The position numbers and the translations under genes were made by a program. From Nemophila menziesii (Eukaryota > Streptophyta > Magnoliopsida > Boraginales > Hydrophyllaceae), in NCBI GenBank assembly GCA_029959085.1, contig JARWIR010000018.1:5208001-5272000 (forward strand): 64,000 nt of DNA, read 5' to 3'. Positions 41,572 to 52,172 of the stretch are shown here, one piece after another; the first letter of the stretch is position 1; the number at the start of each line of letters is the position of its first letter. The notes beneath the pieces are model-generated. The model searched no databases. It was not told the DNA's origin and saw nothing but the letters and a program-made list of their open reading frames with translations.

Positions 41572-41890
41572 GATAGCAGAAGAGAGAGAGTGGGGTTGTC
41601 TTTATATTTGACGATTGGAGAGGATTTTGTTTCATCAAGCCAAATAATAGCGGAAACCGACTCTAATGTTCGCTACCGTACACTATATGCTAGCCAAGAG
41701 GTTGAGTTTTATGCCCTCATAGAGGGGAAAAAGTAAGGCTCTTGATGTTGTGCTCTCAGCTGTTGAGAATGGTTTTAAAAGGAGCATGCGTAATTGGAAT
41801 CGTGGTCGCAAATATGGTGTTTATTGTTACCATGGTGGTGATACTGGTTATTATGCTAGTGATTGCAATGTTAACGGTGAAGGCAATTAG
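41572..41890 (+). pseudogene. Cold-shock-domain / zinc-knuckle pseudogene 2
   Basis: It continues the reading of 40464 after the hAT-like element, with frameshifts and a 40-bp deletion relative to 13884-14176. It extends further than that copy: VEFYAL, then SAVENGFKRS, NWNRGRKYGV and finally CYHGGDTGYYASDC, a degraded CCHC zinc knuckle (C-x2-C-x4-H-x4-C with the second Cys now Gly and His now Tyr), ending at TAG 41888-41890. This confirms the family as plant cold-shock proteins with zinc knuckles. No intact frame remains. Confidence 0.75.
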
Positions 41891-42585
41891 ATTCGGCTGG
41901 GAATGGAGATATAGACACTCTCCAGCTCTTCAGCTTTCTTCGTCTTCCTTCGTTGACTTCTCTCTGATGTTTTATTTTGTAAAAAAGTGAATTGTGTGGA
42001 AAATAGAAGTCAAAAACCCCTTTTATATTAAGAAAAACGGATTAGGCTTTTACTTAAGGTTTAAGTTAAATATTAAAAGCCCAAGTCTATTTTCCAAGCC
42101 CAAAATCCCGTAACTGTTGCACCACCTCCACTAAAACAGCTCTAGCCGATTAGTTATAACTCCGATTGACCTGAAATCACTTGCTAAATTTCAGTAATTC
42201 GATAAGGAACATAATATTTTCAAAGGTCAGCGGCTAAATCAACTCGTAAGTGTCTCGAAATCAGAAATCTTTGGCCTGTTTTCCAGATTTGCAGCTCCAA
42301 AATATAATTCTTTTCGGGATTTATCTTCAAGCTTTGACTCCATATCACGATCTTTGACTTTATTCTCGGATTCCTCTCTAGCTAATATTCAAAACCTACA
42401 AACTTTCCACTAAAATACACAAGATCACGCGCAAAAGTTTAATAAATCAAAAATACTAGAAAATAAAGAGGAAATTCGGAATATTGCATTTTTAACTCAA
42501 AAGTCTATCAAAATATTCAATTAAACATCAAAAATGATGTCTCCCAAGGGTCTAAAATAAGAACAATTAGGGATACATCAAGTTA
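41885..42585 (-). repeat. Partial Athila LTR (first 700 bp)
   Basis: The minus strand starts TGATGTATCCC at 42585 and matches the B LTR (44902 downwards) to about 44200. It is cut off at the cold-shock pseudogene at about 41885. It could be the start of a further insertion or a remnant after deletion. Confidence 0.8.
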
Positions 42586-42589
42586 CCTC

Positions 42590-43330
42590 GGTTATTTCTT
42601 TCTATAGCCTCCCCAGCAGTGAGTGAGATGATTAACACTTACCAACCTGATCTTGCAACCTTCGATAGCTTTTATTTCGACCACTCCTTCTGAGATGATT
42701 TGTGTGATAATGTATAGCCCCTTCTAAGAACGGTTATGTTTGAAGACAGGTTTCCATGCTACCTCGTGTCCTACCCCAAACTCAATCTTTTTCTCCATGG
42801 TTTCTTGGGGGCTTACAGGTTCTGGCTTCTTGGTTACAACTCTGATTGTATATAGTTCTTTTGACTCATTTTTCTTTTTCTTCTTCCCCGAAACATAGAA
42901 CGTTTCAGAGTTATCTTCAATACGGAGAGTCACGGTTCCCTCATTCACATTCACTATAGTATCGCTGGTGGCTAGGAATGGACGGCCAAGAATGAATGAG
43001 ACGTTCTTATCTGCTTTATAATCAAGAATAATAAAGTTCGTTGGAATAACAAGGTCACCTACTTTGACGAGTACATCCTCTATTACTCCCCACGGCTTTG
43101 CTGTTGATTGATCCGCAAGTTGTAAGATTACGGATGTCGGTTTCGCATCACTAATACCAACCTTCTTGAATATACTTTTGGGCATGATAAATACACTTGC
43201 CCCTAAATCACACATGGCTTTTCCATAAAATATTCCACCTATTTTGTATTGGGAGGTTGAAACCTCCAGGATCTTTAAGCTTCGGTGGTAATCTTTGCTG
43301 AACTTGTGTTGATATCCCTTCATTGAGTGT
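42590..43330 (-). pseudogene. Gag-protease fragment fused to integrase tail (non-autonomous type)
   Basis: On the minus strand: LPPKLKDPGGFNLPI, then the protease motif CDLGASVFIMPKS, an ILGRPFLAT flap-side segment, a KKKKKN-rich stretch and FGVGHEVAWKP. In another frame GLYIITQIISEGVVEI and HLTHCWGGYRKK follow, ending at a stop. That last part is the GPY/F-like end of integrase, so RT, RNase H and integrase core are absent, exactly as in element D. The fragment begins directly at the end of the B LTR and ends just before the LTR piece at 42585. Frameshifts separate the parts. Confidence 0.78.
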
Positions 43331-43331
43331 C

Positions 43332-44902
43332 TGGTGGTCCTTTATGTATTCTAAAATAAATGCAAAAGTAATTGAACCACAACCGCAAGTGTACAGTTGT
43401 CCCAAGTAGTAATAATGATTCTTGGATCGTTCGCAAGGACAGTTTGGTTAACTACAATGCTTATCGAATAATGATTGGTTGCAATTATGAAAGCAAATAA
43501 AGGTATAATGATTGGTCTGTTGTTTTGTATTAATCCTAAGTATGAAAAGACTAAAGATAAAATGCAAGTAAATACTAAGACGCAAGTAAATGAATGTGAA
43601 ATGCAAAAATGAGAAGGTAGTACTTGAGAGACGCAAGGGATCCTCCTAATTCTATTTCATAACATATGTTGTTTAAGGGTTAAATTGGTCAAATACACTG
43701 GTCGGGATTCTAAATTCCTTATACCCCCGTCACGGTGGACTATAAGGCTATCCTAGAGTGTCACTAGTCCCATCAGGGTAAATATGATCCACTTTTGGAT
43801 GATTAAGTAATTTTACCACATTGGCCCTAAAATTAACTAAGTTCATCAGAGTCAATAGTTTTGATTTCAGATTAAGTAATTAAGTCCATACCTAAACCCT
43901 CCGTCAGGATGATCCACACGCCACATATGTGGAATAGCCTAGATACTAACACCTGTTCTTAGTTGATCAGTCCAAAAACAGTAAATAATCTTAAATTACA
44001 GAATAATGTAAAAGCACCAATTTAATTTAATTTATGAAAAACCCAAATTCAGACATATGAAATTCAATAGAATAGGGATTCACCCATTATGCATTCTCAA
44101 GTGCTATGAAGAAATTAGCTCATACTAATTAAAAATAAAAATAAATTAAATGAAATTGAATTCATATTGGTTTACAGAATTAAAAATAAGAAAGACCTAA
44201 TTTCCGGAATTGGATTTGGCTGAGAATGGAGATATAGACTCTCTCCATCTCTACAGCTTTCTTCTTCTTCCTTCTGCTACTTCTCTCTGATGTTTTATTT
44301 TTGTAAAACGTAAATTGTGTGAAAAATAGAAGTCAAGAGCTCCTTTTATAAGCTAAAATTCGGATTAGGCTTGGGCTTAAAATTAAATTACTAATTAAAA
44401 GCCCAAGTCCATTTTCTAAGCCAAAAATCCCGTAACTGCTGCACCACCTCCACTAAAACAGCTCTAGACGATTCGTTATAACTCCGATTGACCTGAAATC
44501 ACTTGCTAAATTTTCGTAACTCGATAAGGAACGTTTTCTCCTCAAAGGTCAGCGGCTAAATCAACTCTTAAGTGCCTCTAAATCAGCAATCTTTGGCCTG
44601 TTTTTCAGATTTGCAGCTCCAAAATAAAATTCTTTCGGGATTTATCTTCACGCCTTGACTCCATATCACGATCTTTGAGTCACTTCTCGGATTCCTTTCC
44701 TAACTAATATTCAAAACCTACAAACTTTTCACTAAAATACACAAGATTACACGCAAAATTTTAATAAATCAAAAATACTAGAAATAAAATAGGAATTCCG
44801 GATTATTGCATTTTTTACTCAAAAGTCTATCAAAATATTCAAATAAACATAAAAAATGATGTCTCCCAAGGGTCGAAAATAAGAACAATTAGGGAGACAT
44901 CA
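43332..44902 (-). repeat. Element B 3' LTR
   Basis: Complete: the minus strand starts TGATGTCTCCC and ends AAGGACCACCA, 1571 bp. It is the same LTR family as A but clearly diverged from it. The next bases (43331 down) belong to another element. Confidence 0.88.
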
Positions 44903-44938
44903 AGACCCCCAACTCAAACCTTTGTCGCCCCGACAAAG
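44903..44938 (-). promoter_or_regulatory. Terminal polypurine tract and stem-loop SL2, element B
   Basis: Minus strand CTTTGTCG-GGG-CGACAAAG (44920-44938), then GAGTTGGGGGTCT against the LTR. Confidence 0.8.
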
Positions 44939-46351
44939 TAAAACAAAGCAAAACAAGGGGTAGAAGTAAACGTAAGAACAAGTAGAAGCTAGCAAATACA
45001 CCCAAAGCAATTCTCAAGATAAATCTCATATAGCAAACTCTAGAAACTAATATACACATACATCTATAATGCAAAATCGAACATCAATAATCTCAATCAT
45101 AAAATTAAAGTCGCAATGCTTTAAGGTTACACTTGTACTCATCTCTGTATGATGGCTATAGGGTGGTCATTAATCCTAACTCGCTTTGAACACTCCACCT
45201 AATATATTCCCTATCAACAGAATCATAAATTCACTATGTACTTAGGAATCACGAGGTCTTTATGGTTTTAATATTGGCTTAAAGACGGTGTGGATGTATA
45301 TTTGGTAAATTTGAAGTGAGCTTTTGGCTCTCTCCTAACTTACCATCAACAAAGTCCTCGAGCTTGAGTTTACGCTAAAAAATGTTCTCACTCAACCATT
45401 CACGCAACCATTTAGCGTCCCATGTCTACCCATTACAACAAAGATGATTTTTCAGAAAATTTCCACTTTGCCGGATGTTTATTCATATATCTTTTTTTTG
45501 TACAGATGCAAACCGGGTTCCCGGTTTTGTGAAATCCGGGTACCCGGTTTCTACTGTATGAATTTTCGAAATTTTCCATTTTTTCTTTCTTTTTCATTTT
45601 TTTTTCATTCCCGGCAATAGTTACAAGTATATATCATCTGCAATTGTGCTACAATACAAAGCACATCAATCCCAACCCAATAAATTCCCCATAAGTGGAC
45701 CCACCACCCCAAACTCAAGCTCGAGACATGTCTCAGGATTGTGATTCAAGTGCGGGTCAAATGGTCATGCCTAATAATCTAAGGGATAATGGCTTATATC
45801 GTGGCTACAAAGAAAAGGCTAAAGGCTCAAAGTGGGCTAAGACGGATAATAATTAATACAAGGGATAGAAGGCTAAAAAGGTCACAAATGGCTAATAAAG
45901 AACTGCCCCTATCATTTTCCTAAGTACATAGCTCGTCTTTAGTTCATATCTAGGTGGGTTCTCTACTAATTAGGATTTCACGATCTACACACCAAACATA
46001 TTCCTTAAGTACAAACTTACTTCATTTGCATTGTTCATTAATTTTTCCTATCAATTACCTATGTTTGCATGCACTTCTAAATGCGTTTTATATTAATCCC
46101 TAAAGTCCACTATTTACTATCATAGATTCATCAAAAGTATGCTTACAGGGACATTTAAAATCTTCTGCAGTCAAACGCAACTCCGAAAATTCTTTTATTG
46201 AAAGCAAATAAAAACAAATAGCACATAAAAACTGGGATGAGACAACGAACCCCACCCTAAACTAAAAAATGAGCCGTGTCCCCACGACTCGAAAAAGACT
46301 CAAAGAAAGTAAATTAATCTACACTAAAAAGGAAGGATTAGAAAACGTATC
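44939..46351 (-). other. 3' non-coding region of element B
   Basis: No gene. It contains an isolated palindrome pair (45512-45551), a polypurine-like CCACCCCAAACTC near 45706-45718 and SL1 at 46271-46290. Confidence 0.65.
45512..45551. repeat. Isolated palindrome pair inside the 3' region of B
   Basis: AACCGGGTTCCCGGTT and CCGGGTACCCGG, preceded by CAGATGCA. The same words occur in the same order at about 48056-48105 in the spacer array of B. Elements A and C have nothing similar at this place. Confidence 0.85.
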
Positions 46352-47692
46352 TTAACCAGCGCGTGCCTGGTTACCGGTGTTGCGTTCTGGACCTTTATCT
46401 CGCGTAAGAGCATCATAAATTGCGTTTTGAAGTATGTTTACTCCTAAGATCAAATTTCGAATAAGGTCCAATTCTCTTGTAACGTGTCCTAAGGTAGCAA
46501 TCATCTTCTCTTGATTCTCTTCCAACACCCTAATTTTCGATTCCAACTCAGGAGCATTCTTCGCTTTCTTTGGTGGAGGAGCTCGAGGAGTCTTCGTAGC
46601 TCGTGTTGCTTCATCATGGATATTCAGAATTGTAGTCAATGCCATGCTCACTCCAACTGTCACACCATCATCCTCTGCGTTCCTACGCGGAATCTTTGCG
46701 TCTAGACACAACTTAGTAATAGTACAAGGAAACTTGAGATTTTGTTGTTTCATCGGAGCTCTCGCGAATTCCATGATGGTGTCATAAATAATCTTAGCAA
46801 CGTTCATTTGTTTCTCCTCAATAATACACTTGATAAAAATTATATGCTCCTTCTTCAACTCGTATGTGTATTTAATTCCAAAGAAAGTAGGTATTATGAA
46901 ACGAGACCAAACCTTCGCATTAGGTGTCAAATTACTGTTGTAAAACTATCCAGGATATCTTTCTCCTTCAGGAATTGGGCTAGCCCCATTAATAAGCACA
47001 GTCCCCCAAAGGGATTCATAATTGAAAGAAGGGTCATTAAGGGTTTCTTGGAACGGACATAATCCAGTAAAGTTGGGTAATTTCAAAGATTTCTGAATAA
47101 GTTCAATATAGAAAGGAACTACCTTTTTGCGAATTTCAATTGCCTCACAGGAAAGGGCTAAACCTTCAAAAAATTCTCGCACAAAAGTAGGAATAAACTC
47201 AAGCTTCCTTTCTCGTAATTCTCTCCAACCAAACTTGTCACAAACAACAGCATATTCTCTATGATCACTACTCATAATATTCTTAGGAAAGTCCATCTCT
47301 TCTCCAAACTTCAAAAATTAAATTCTTCCACGAACCTGTTCATTCCATGAAGTATAAACCCTCTTAGGCTTTTGGGCCCATATCTTTCTTCGCGAAGGTT
47401 TCTGTTGAACTGGTACTTCTGGAACTTCTTGTTCAGTTTCATCCTCAAGTTCTTTCTCAATCTCATCTTCATGTTCCTCGTCACTTTCTGGTTCATCAAT
47501 TAATCTTCTCCTCTTACCTGTGATTTCTTTCTTTTTCGGAGCAAGCTTAACCTCTTCAGTATTTCGTTTAGGACGCGAATCAGGAATCTCAATAGCTTGT
47601 TCTTGAGTACCACCAATGGTGGTTTTCTTTCTAGGAGCAGTTCTTCGGAAATCACCGGTTCGGTTAGTCATCTCTTTCCACCCCAAACTCAA
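46352..47692 (-). pseudogene. Env-like ORF of element B, broken by two nonsense codons
   Basis: The minus-strand frame starts at an ATG (about 47671 for MTNRTGD, with an upstream extension to 47692). It has an acidic tract (about 47440-47510), KKVVPFYIELIQKSLKLP and the WSRFIIPTFFG to LKFPCTIT core, and a coiled-coil end. A TAA near 47315 replaces a Glu codon before FLKFGEE, and a TAG near 46943 follows the ERYPG motif. The rest aligns codon for codon with the intact ORFs of A and C. Its role is unknown. Confidence 0.82.
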
Positions 47693-48833
47693 AACTTCAA
47701 ATAGTGAGAAACTAGAGAAAAGTTTAGAACTTTGATGTTTTGAGGCTTAGGAATTGAAGATAGGGTGGAATATGAAGTGGGTAATGGTTAATTTGTATGG
47801 GAGAAGGAAGAATTGGGTTTAATTTAAGGATTGGGTGAATAATAATTTTGATGAAAAACTAAGGATTTGATGTTATTTTGGAGAAGAGGTGAGTTGATTT
47901 TGTGTTTTTGTGATGAAAGAGGGTAGGATTTGATGATATATATATAGGTGTTAATGATGATTTTCGGAGGTGGGGAGGCTATGGGTGCGTTTTAGGTAAA
48001 AACTTGCAGAAGAGGCTAAGAAAACTAGGTTAAAAAGCACAAAACCGCCTCTCACAGATGCAAACCGGGTTCCCGGTTTTGAAAATCCGGGTACCCGGTT
48101 CCGCATCGTTGTGTCGGCACGGAAAATTACGTAATTGATTTTTTTTCAAAACGCCAATAATGGCTGGACCCCAAAACGCTGGGTCAGAGAGCATCCCTTC
48201 AAAACTGGGTTCCCGGTTTTGGCGAATCCGGGTACCCGGTTTGCCACGCTGATGTGGGTTGACACGCAGATGGTGACGCAACAAACGGAGGGACCCAGGA
48301 CGCTGGGTCAGAAAGTTCGAAATGTGCGGTACCAAAACCGGGTTCCCGGTTTTGCGAAATGCGGGTACCCGATTTCCATCGAGGTCGCAAATGAAAACGC
48401 GACAAATGGCAGCCTTCCAAGACGCTGGGTCAGAACCTCCAAAAATCACAGCTCACAAAACCGGGTTCCCGGTTTTGATGAATGCGGGTACCCGGTTCAC
48501 GACGCTATGTCGTGATCCAAGACGCCATGTGTTGCGTTTGAGGTTGGTACCAGCTCCAAAACCGAGTTCCGAGGTTTTCGAAACCGGGTACCCGGTTTCT
48601 CTCCTGGACAACCAACCTATTTTTCCTCTGTTTTCGTCCTTTCGACCCCAAACTCTTGACCTTTTTACTCCTGAAATCATCAAAAACAACCACCCTTCCT
48701 CATTTCTTAATAATAAATACTAAAATTATGAAAATCAAACTATTTTACACTACGAAAATTAAAAACTCAAACTATTATACAAAGAATTGGCTTTTGTTTA
48801 ACGTCGTTAAGCTCGACGGGTTACCTCGCGCTT
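47693..48833 (-). other. Leader and spacer between env-like ORF and integrase, element B
   Basis: It holds the env-like leader, the palindrome array at 48060-48605, a CCCCAAACTC polypurine-like motif near 48645 and the conserved segment after integrase. The overlapping frames at 48030-48723 run through the palindromes and are not genes. Confidence 0.7.
48060..48605. repeat. Palindrome array with TT and GTAC cores, element B
   Basis: Five units about 100-140 bp apart, near 48063, 48203, 48334, 48458 and 48558. Each has ACCGGGTTCCCGGT (or a variant) followed after about ten bases by CCGGGTACCCGG. Between units GACGCTGGGTCAG recurs, comparable to the TGCGTCAGCGAC linker of A. Confidence 0.9.
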
Positions 48834-50228
48834 CTAAGCAGTTTCGAGGAGATACATGACCTCCCCGGGATGTGGATCTTCCAAGCGCTTGGTATCTTCA
48901 CCTCCATGGTATATCTTTAAACGATGACCGTTCACCATAAAGGTACGGTTCTCTAGTGGAAGTTCTATTTCTATTGCCCCATGAGGTGTAACTTTGGTCA
49001 CAATGTATGGACCCGACCACTTAGACCTTAACTTACCCGGATAATTGCTGAACTTTGAATTATACTTCAATACTCTTTGTCCCACTTCAAAGTTCTTCAC
49101 ACGAATTCGAGTGTCATGCCACTTCTTCGTGTTTTCTTCGTAAAGTTTACCATTTTCATAAGCATTCAATCGGAATTCGTCAAGTTCATTAAGCTTCATC
49201 ATACGATTCTCTCCGGCTAAGGTAGGATCTAAGTTCCACTGCGCAATCTCCCAATAGGCACCCATTTCTAGCTCAAGAGGTAAGTGACAAGCCTTACCAT
49301 ACACCATACGATACGGAGATGCACCAACTGGAGTCTTAAACGCAGTACGATAGGCCCATAACGCATCATCTAACTTCATTGACCAATCTTTTCTTGTAGG
49401 ACCAATAGTCTTCTCTAGGATTGATTTTACTTCACGATTCAATACTTCAGCTTGACCATTGGATTGTGGATGATATGCAGTAGATACACGGTGTCTTACT
49501 CCATACTTCTCTAGAACAGTCTTCAAATACTTATTAACGAAATGAGATCCTCCATCGCTAATAATCACTCTAGGTGTGCCATGTCTAGTGAAAATATGTG
49601 ACTTCAAGAACTTAATCACCACTCGTGAATCATTAGTTGGTAGAGCCACAGCTTCTACCCATGTAGACACGTAATCAACAGCTAATAAGATGTAGAGGTT
49701 ACCATTTGAAGGAACGAAAGGACCAATAATGTCTATACCCCAAACATCGAATATTTCAACTTCTAACACATTATTACGTGGCATATCATCCCTCTTGGAT
49801 ATGTTTCCGGTAAACTGGCATCTCGAACATTTCTTAACATATTCATGACAATCTTTCACAAGAGTAGGCCAGTAATAACCTGATTGGAATACCTTAGCAG
49901 CAGTTCTGTCTCCCTTGAAGTGTCCTCCATAGAGTGAATCATGACACCCAGCTATAATTGCTTCTGTTTCTTCCTTGGCTACACATCTTCTTACCATTTG
50001 GTCAGCACACACTTTGTAAAGGAAAGGATCCTCCCAAAAGAATTGTCTAGCACGATGAGCTAACCTTTTTCTTTCTTGATAAGTGGATCCTTCAGGAAAA
50101 GAACCACTCACCACTAAATTCGCAATATCTGCATACCAAGGAGCTTCATAGTCACGAACAGCAAATAAACTCTCATCAGGAAACTCTTCTCTAACTGCTT
50201 CAATACCACTATTCATGTTTAAGCCCAA
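48834..50228 (-). CDS. Integrase (C-terminal part of Pol), element B
   Basis: An open frame of 464 codons. The HHCC zinc-binding domain lies at about residues 85-140. The catalytic core has Asp in GIDIIG (about 171), Asp in IISDGG (about 230) and Glu in QAEVLNREV (about 266). An LWAYR segment follows, then the GPY/F-like end with KWSGPYIV and ENRTFMVNGH. It is nearly identical to the integrase of element A and shows the codons that A has lost. The initial Met-Gly-Leu-Asn lies at the junction with the LTR piece, so there is no native start; the true protein began in gag. Without the 5' part it is unlikely to be expressed normally. Confidence 0.88.
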   Translation of the reverse strand: MGLNMNSGIEAVREEFPDESLFAVRDYEAPWYADIANLVVSGSFPEGSTYQERKRLAHRARQFFWEDPFLYKVCADQMVRRCVAKEETEAIIAGCHDSLYGGHFKGDRTAAKVFQSGYYWPTLVKDCHEYVKKCSRCQFTGNISKRDDMPRNNVLEVEIFDVWGIDIIGPFVPSNGNLYILLAVDYVSTWVEAVALPTNDSRVVIKFLKSHIFTRHGTPRVIISDGGSHFVNKYLKTVLEKYGVRHRVSTAYHPQSNGQAEVLNREVKSILEKTIGPTRKDWSMKLDDALWAYRTAFKTPVGASPYRMVYGKACHLPLELEMGAYWEIAQWNLDPTLAGENRMMKLNELDEFRLNAYENGKLYEENTKKWHDTRIRVKNFEVGQRVLKYNSKFSNYPGKLRSKWSGPYIVTKVTPHGAIEIELPLENRTFMVNGHRLKIYHGGEDTKRLEDPHPGEVMYLLETA

Positions 50229-50710
50229 TTTATAAGCCCAAAATCCCGTAACTGCTGATACACCTTCACTAAAACGGCTTTTCCCGCTTCGTTATGACTC
50301 TGATTGACTTGATTCCAGTTGCTAAAATTCTGTAACTCGATAAGGAATGTTTTCTCTTTAAAGGTCAGCGGCTAAATCATCTCTTAAGGACCTTGAAATC
50401 AGCAATCTTTGGCCTGGAAAACAGCTCTAAAAATAATTTCTTTCGGGATTTATCTTCAAGTCTTGACTCCATATCACGATCTTTGACTTTCTCCTTGGAT
50501 TCCTCTTCTAGCTAACATCCAAAACCTGTAAAATTTTCACTAAAAATACCAATATTACGCGCAAAAGCTTAATAAATTAAAAATGCTAGAAATAAAAGAG
50601 GAAAATCATATTATTGCATGTTTAGTCCAAAACTCTATTGAAATGAACGAATAAACACCAAAATTGATGTCTCCCAAGGGCATAAAATTAGAACAATTAG
50701 GGAGACATCA
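50220..50710 (-). repeat. Partial LTR shared by elements B and C
   Basis: The minus strand starts TGATGTCTCCC at 50710, directly after the polypurine tract of C, and runs about 490 bp before switching into the integrase of B near 50220. Confidence 0.85.
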
Positions 50711-50746
50711 AGACCCCCAACTCAAACCTTTGTCGTCTCGACAAAG
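50711..50746 (-). promoter_or_regulatory. Terminal polypurine tract and stem-loop SL2, element C
   Basis: Minus strand CTTTGTCG-AGA-CGACAAAG (50728-50746), then GAGTTGGGGGTCT against the LTR piece. Confidence 0.8.
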
Positions 50747-52172
50747 TAAAACAAAATAATTCAAAGGGGTAGAAGTAAACGTAAGAACAACTAGAAGCTA
50801 GTAAATACACCTAAAGCAATTCTTAAGATAAATCTCATATAGCAAAACTTTAGGAACTAATATATACATACTCTTATAATGCAAAATCGAACATAAATAA
50901 TCTCAATCATAAAATTAAAGTTGCAATGCTTGAAGGTTACACTTGTACTCATATCTGTATGATGGCTATAGGGTGGTCATTAATCATAACTCGCTTTGAA
51001 CGCTCCACCTAGCATATTTCCTATTAACAGAATCATAAATTCACTATGCACTTAGGAATCACGAGGTCTTTACGGTTATAATAATGGCTTAAGGACGGTA
51101 TGGATGTATATTTGGTAAATTTGAAGTGAGCTTTTGGCTCTCTCCTCACTCACCATCAACAATTTCCTCGAGCTTGAGTTTTACGCTCAAAAATGTTCTC
51201 ACTCACCCATTTGACGCGCTAATGTTGCGTCCCCATGTCAACCCAAATGAAACTAAGATGATTTCCAAAAATATTCTACTTTGCCGGTTTATTTTATTCT
51301 TTCTTTCTTTTTATTTTCTTTTTCATTTCTTTTCTTCTTCTTTTTTTGTACAAGATACCCATGACCATCATTTTGATGTGAAAGATCATGTCTCTTATAA
51401 TTTTTTTTTTCTTTTTTTTTTTCAAATCCCGGCAAAGGGTTACAATTAATAATATCATCTTTTATATTTGTGCCTCAATACAAACACATAAATCCCACCC
51501 AATGAAATTTCCAAATGTGGACCCTCCACCCCAAATTCAAGCTTGAGACATGTCTCAGGGTTGTGATTCAAGTGCGGGTCATTTGGTCATGCCTAATAAT
51601 CTAAAGGATAATGGGCTTATATCGTGGCTACAAAAGAAAAGGCTTAAGGCTCAAAATTTGGCTAAGACGGATAAAATTTATATAAGGGATAGCAAGCTAA
51701 AAGGCTTCAAATGGCTAACAAAGAACTGCACCTATCATTTTCCTAAGTACATAGCTTGTCTTTAGTTCATATCTAGGTGGGTTCTCTACTAATTAGGATT
51801 TCACGTTCTACACACCAAACATATTCCTTAAGTACAAGTTTACTTCATTTGCATTGTTCATTAATTTTTCCTATCAACTACCTATGTTCGCATGCAATTC
51901 TAAGTGCGTTTTATATTATTCCCTAAAGTCCACTATTTACTATCATTGATTCATCAAAAGTATGCTTAAAGGGACATTTAAAATCCTCTGCAGTCAAACG
52001 GAACTCTGAAAATTGTTTTATTGAAAGAAAGTAAAACACATAAAAACTGGGATGAGGCAACGAACCCCACCCCAAACTCAAAAATGAGTCGTGTCCCCAC
52101 GACTCGAAAAGACTCAATGCAAATAAAAAGAAACTAAACTAACTAAAACGCGAAAGGGATAGAAAACGTATC
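50747..52172 (-). other. 3' non-coding region of element C
   Basis: No gene. SL1 lies at 52086-52105, with polypurine-like motifs at 52069-52079 and near 51526-51538. The frames at 51126-51449 and 51550-51765 are not conserved as proteins in A, although the DNA is similar. Confidence 0.65.

Larger units (their letters stand above)
43332..50219 (-). mobile_element. Element B: Athila-type retrotransposon with large 5' deletion
   Basis: The minus-strand order is: partial LTR (50710-50220, shared with C), integrase, palindrome spacer, broken env-like ORF, 3' region, polypurine tract and complete 3' LTR (44902-43332). The LTR piece joins directly to the integrase, so the rest of the LTR, primer site, gag, protease, RT and RNase H are gone. 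It appears inserted into the gag-protease fragment at 43330. Confidence 0.8.

Noticed and set aside
48030..48723. Several overlapping frames on both strands over the B spacer
   Set aside because: Long frames arise because the GC palindromes lack stop codons; none is conserved in A, C, N1 or D.
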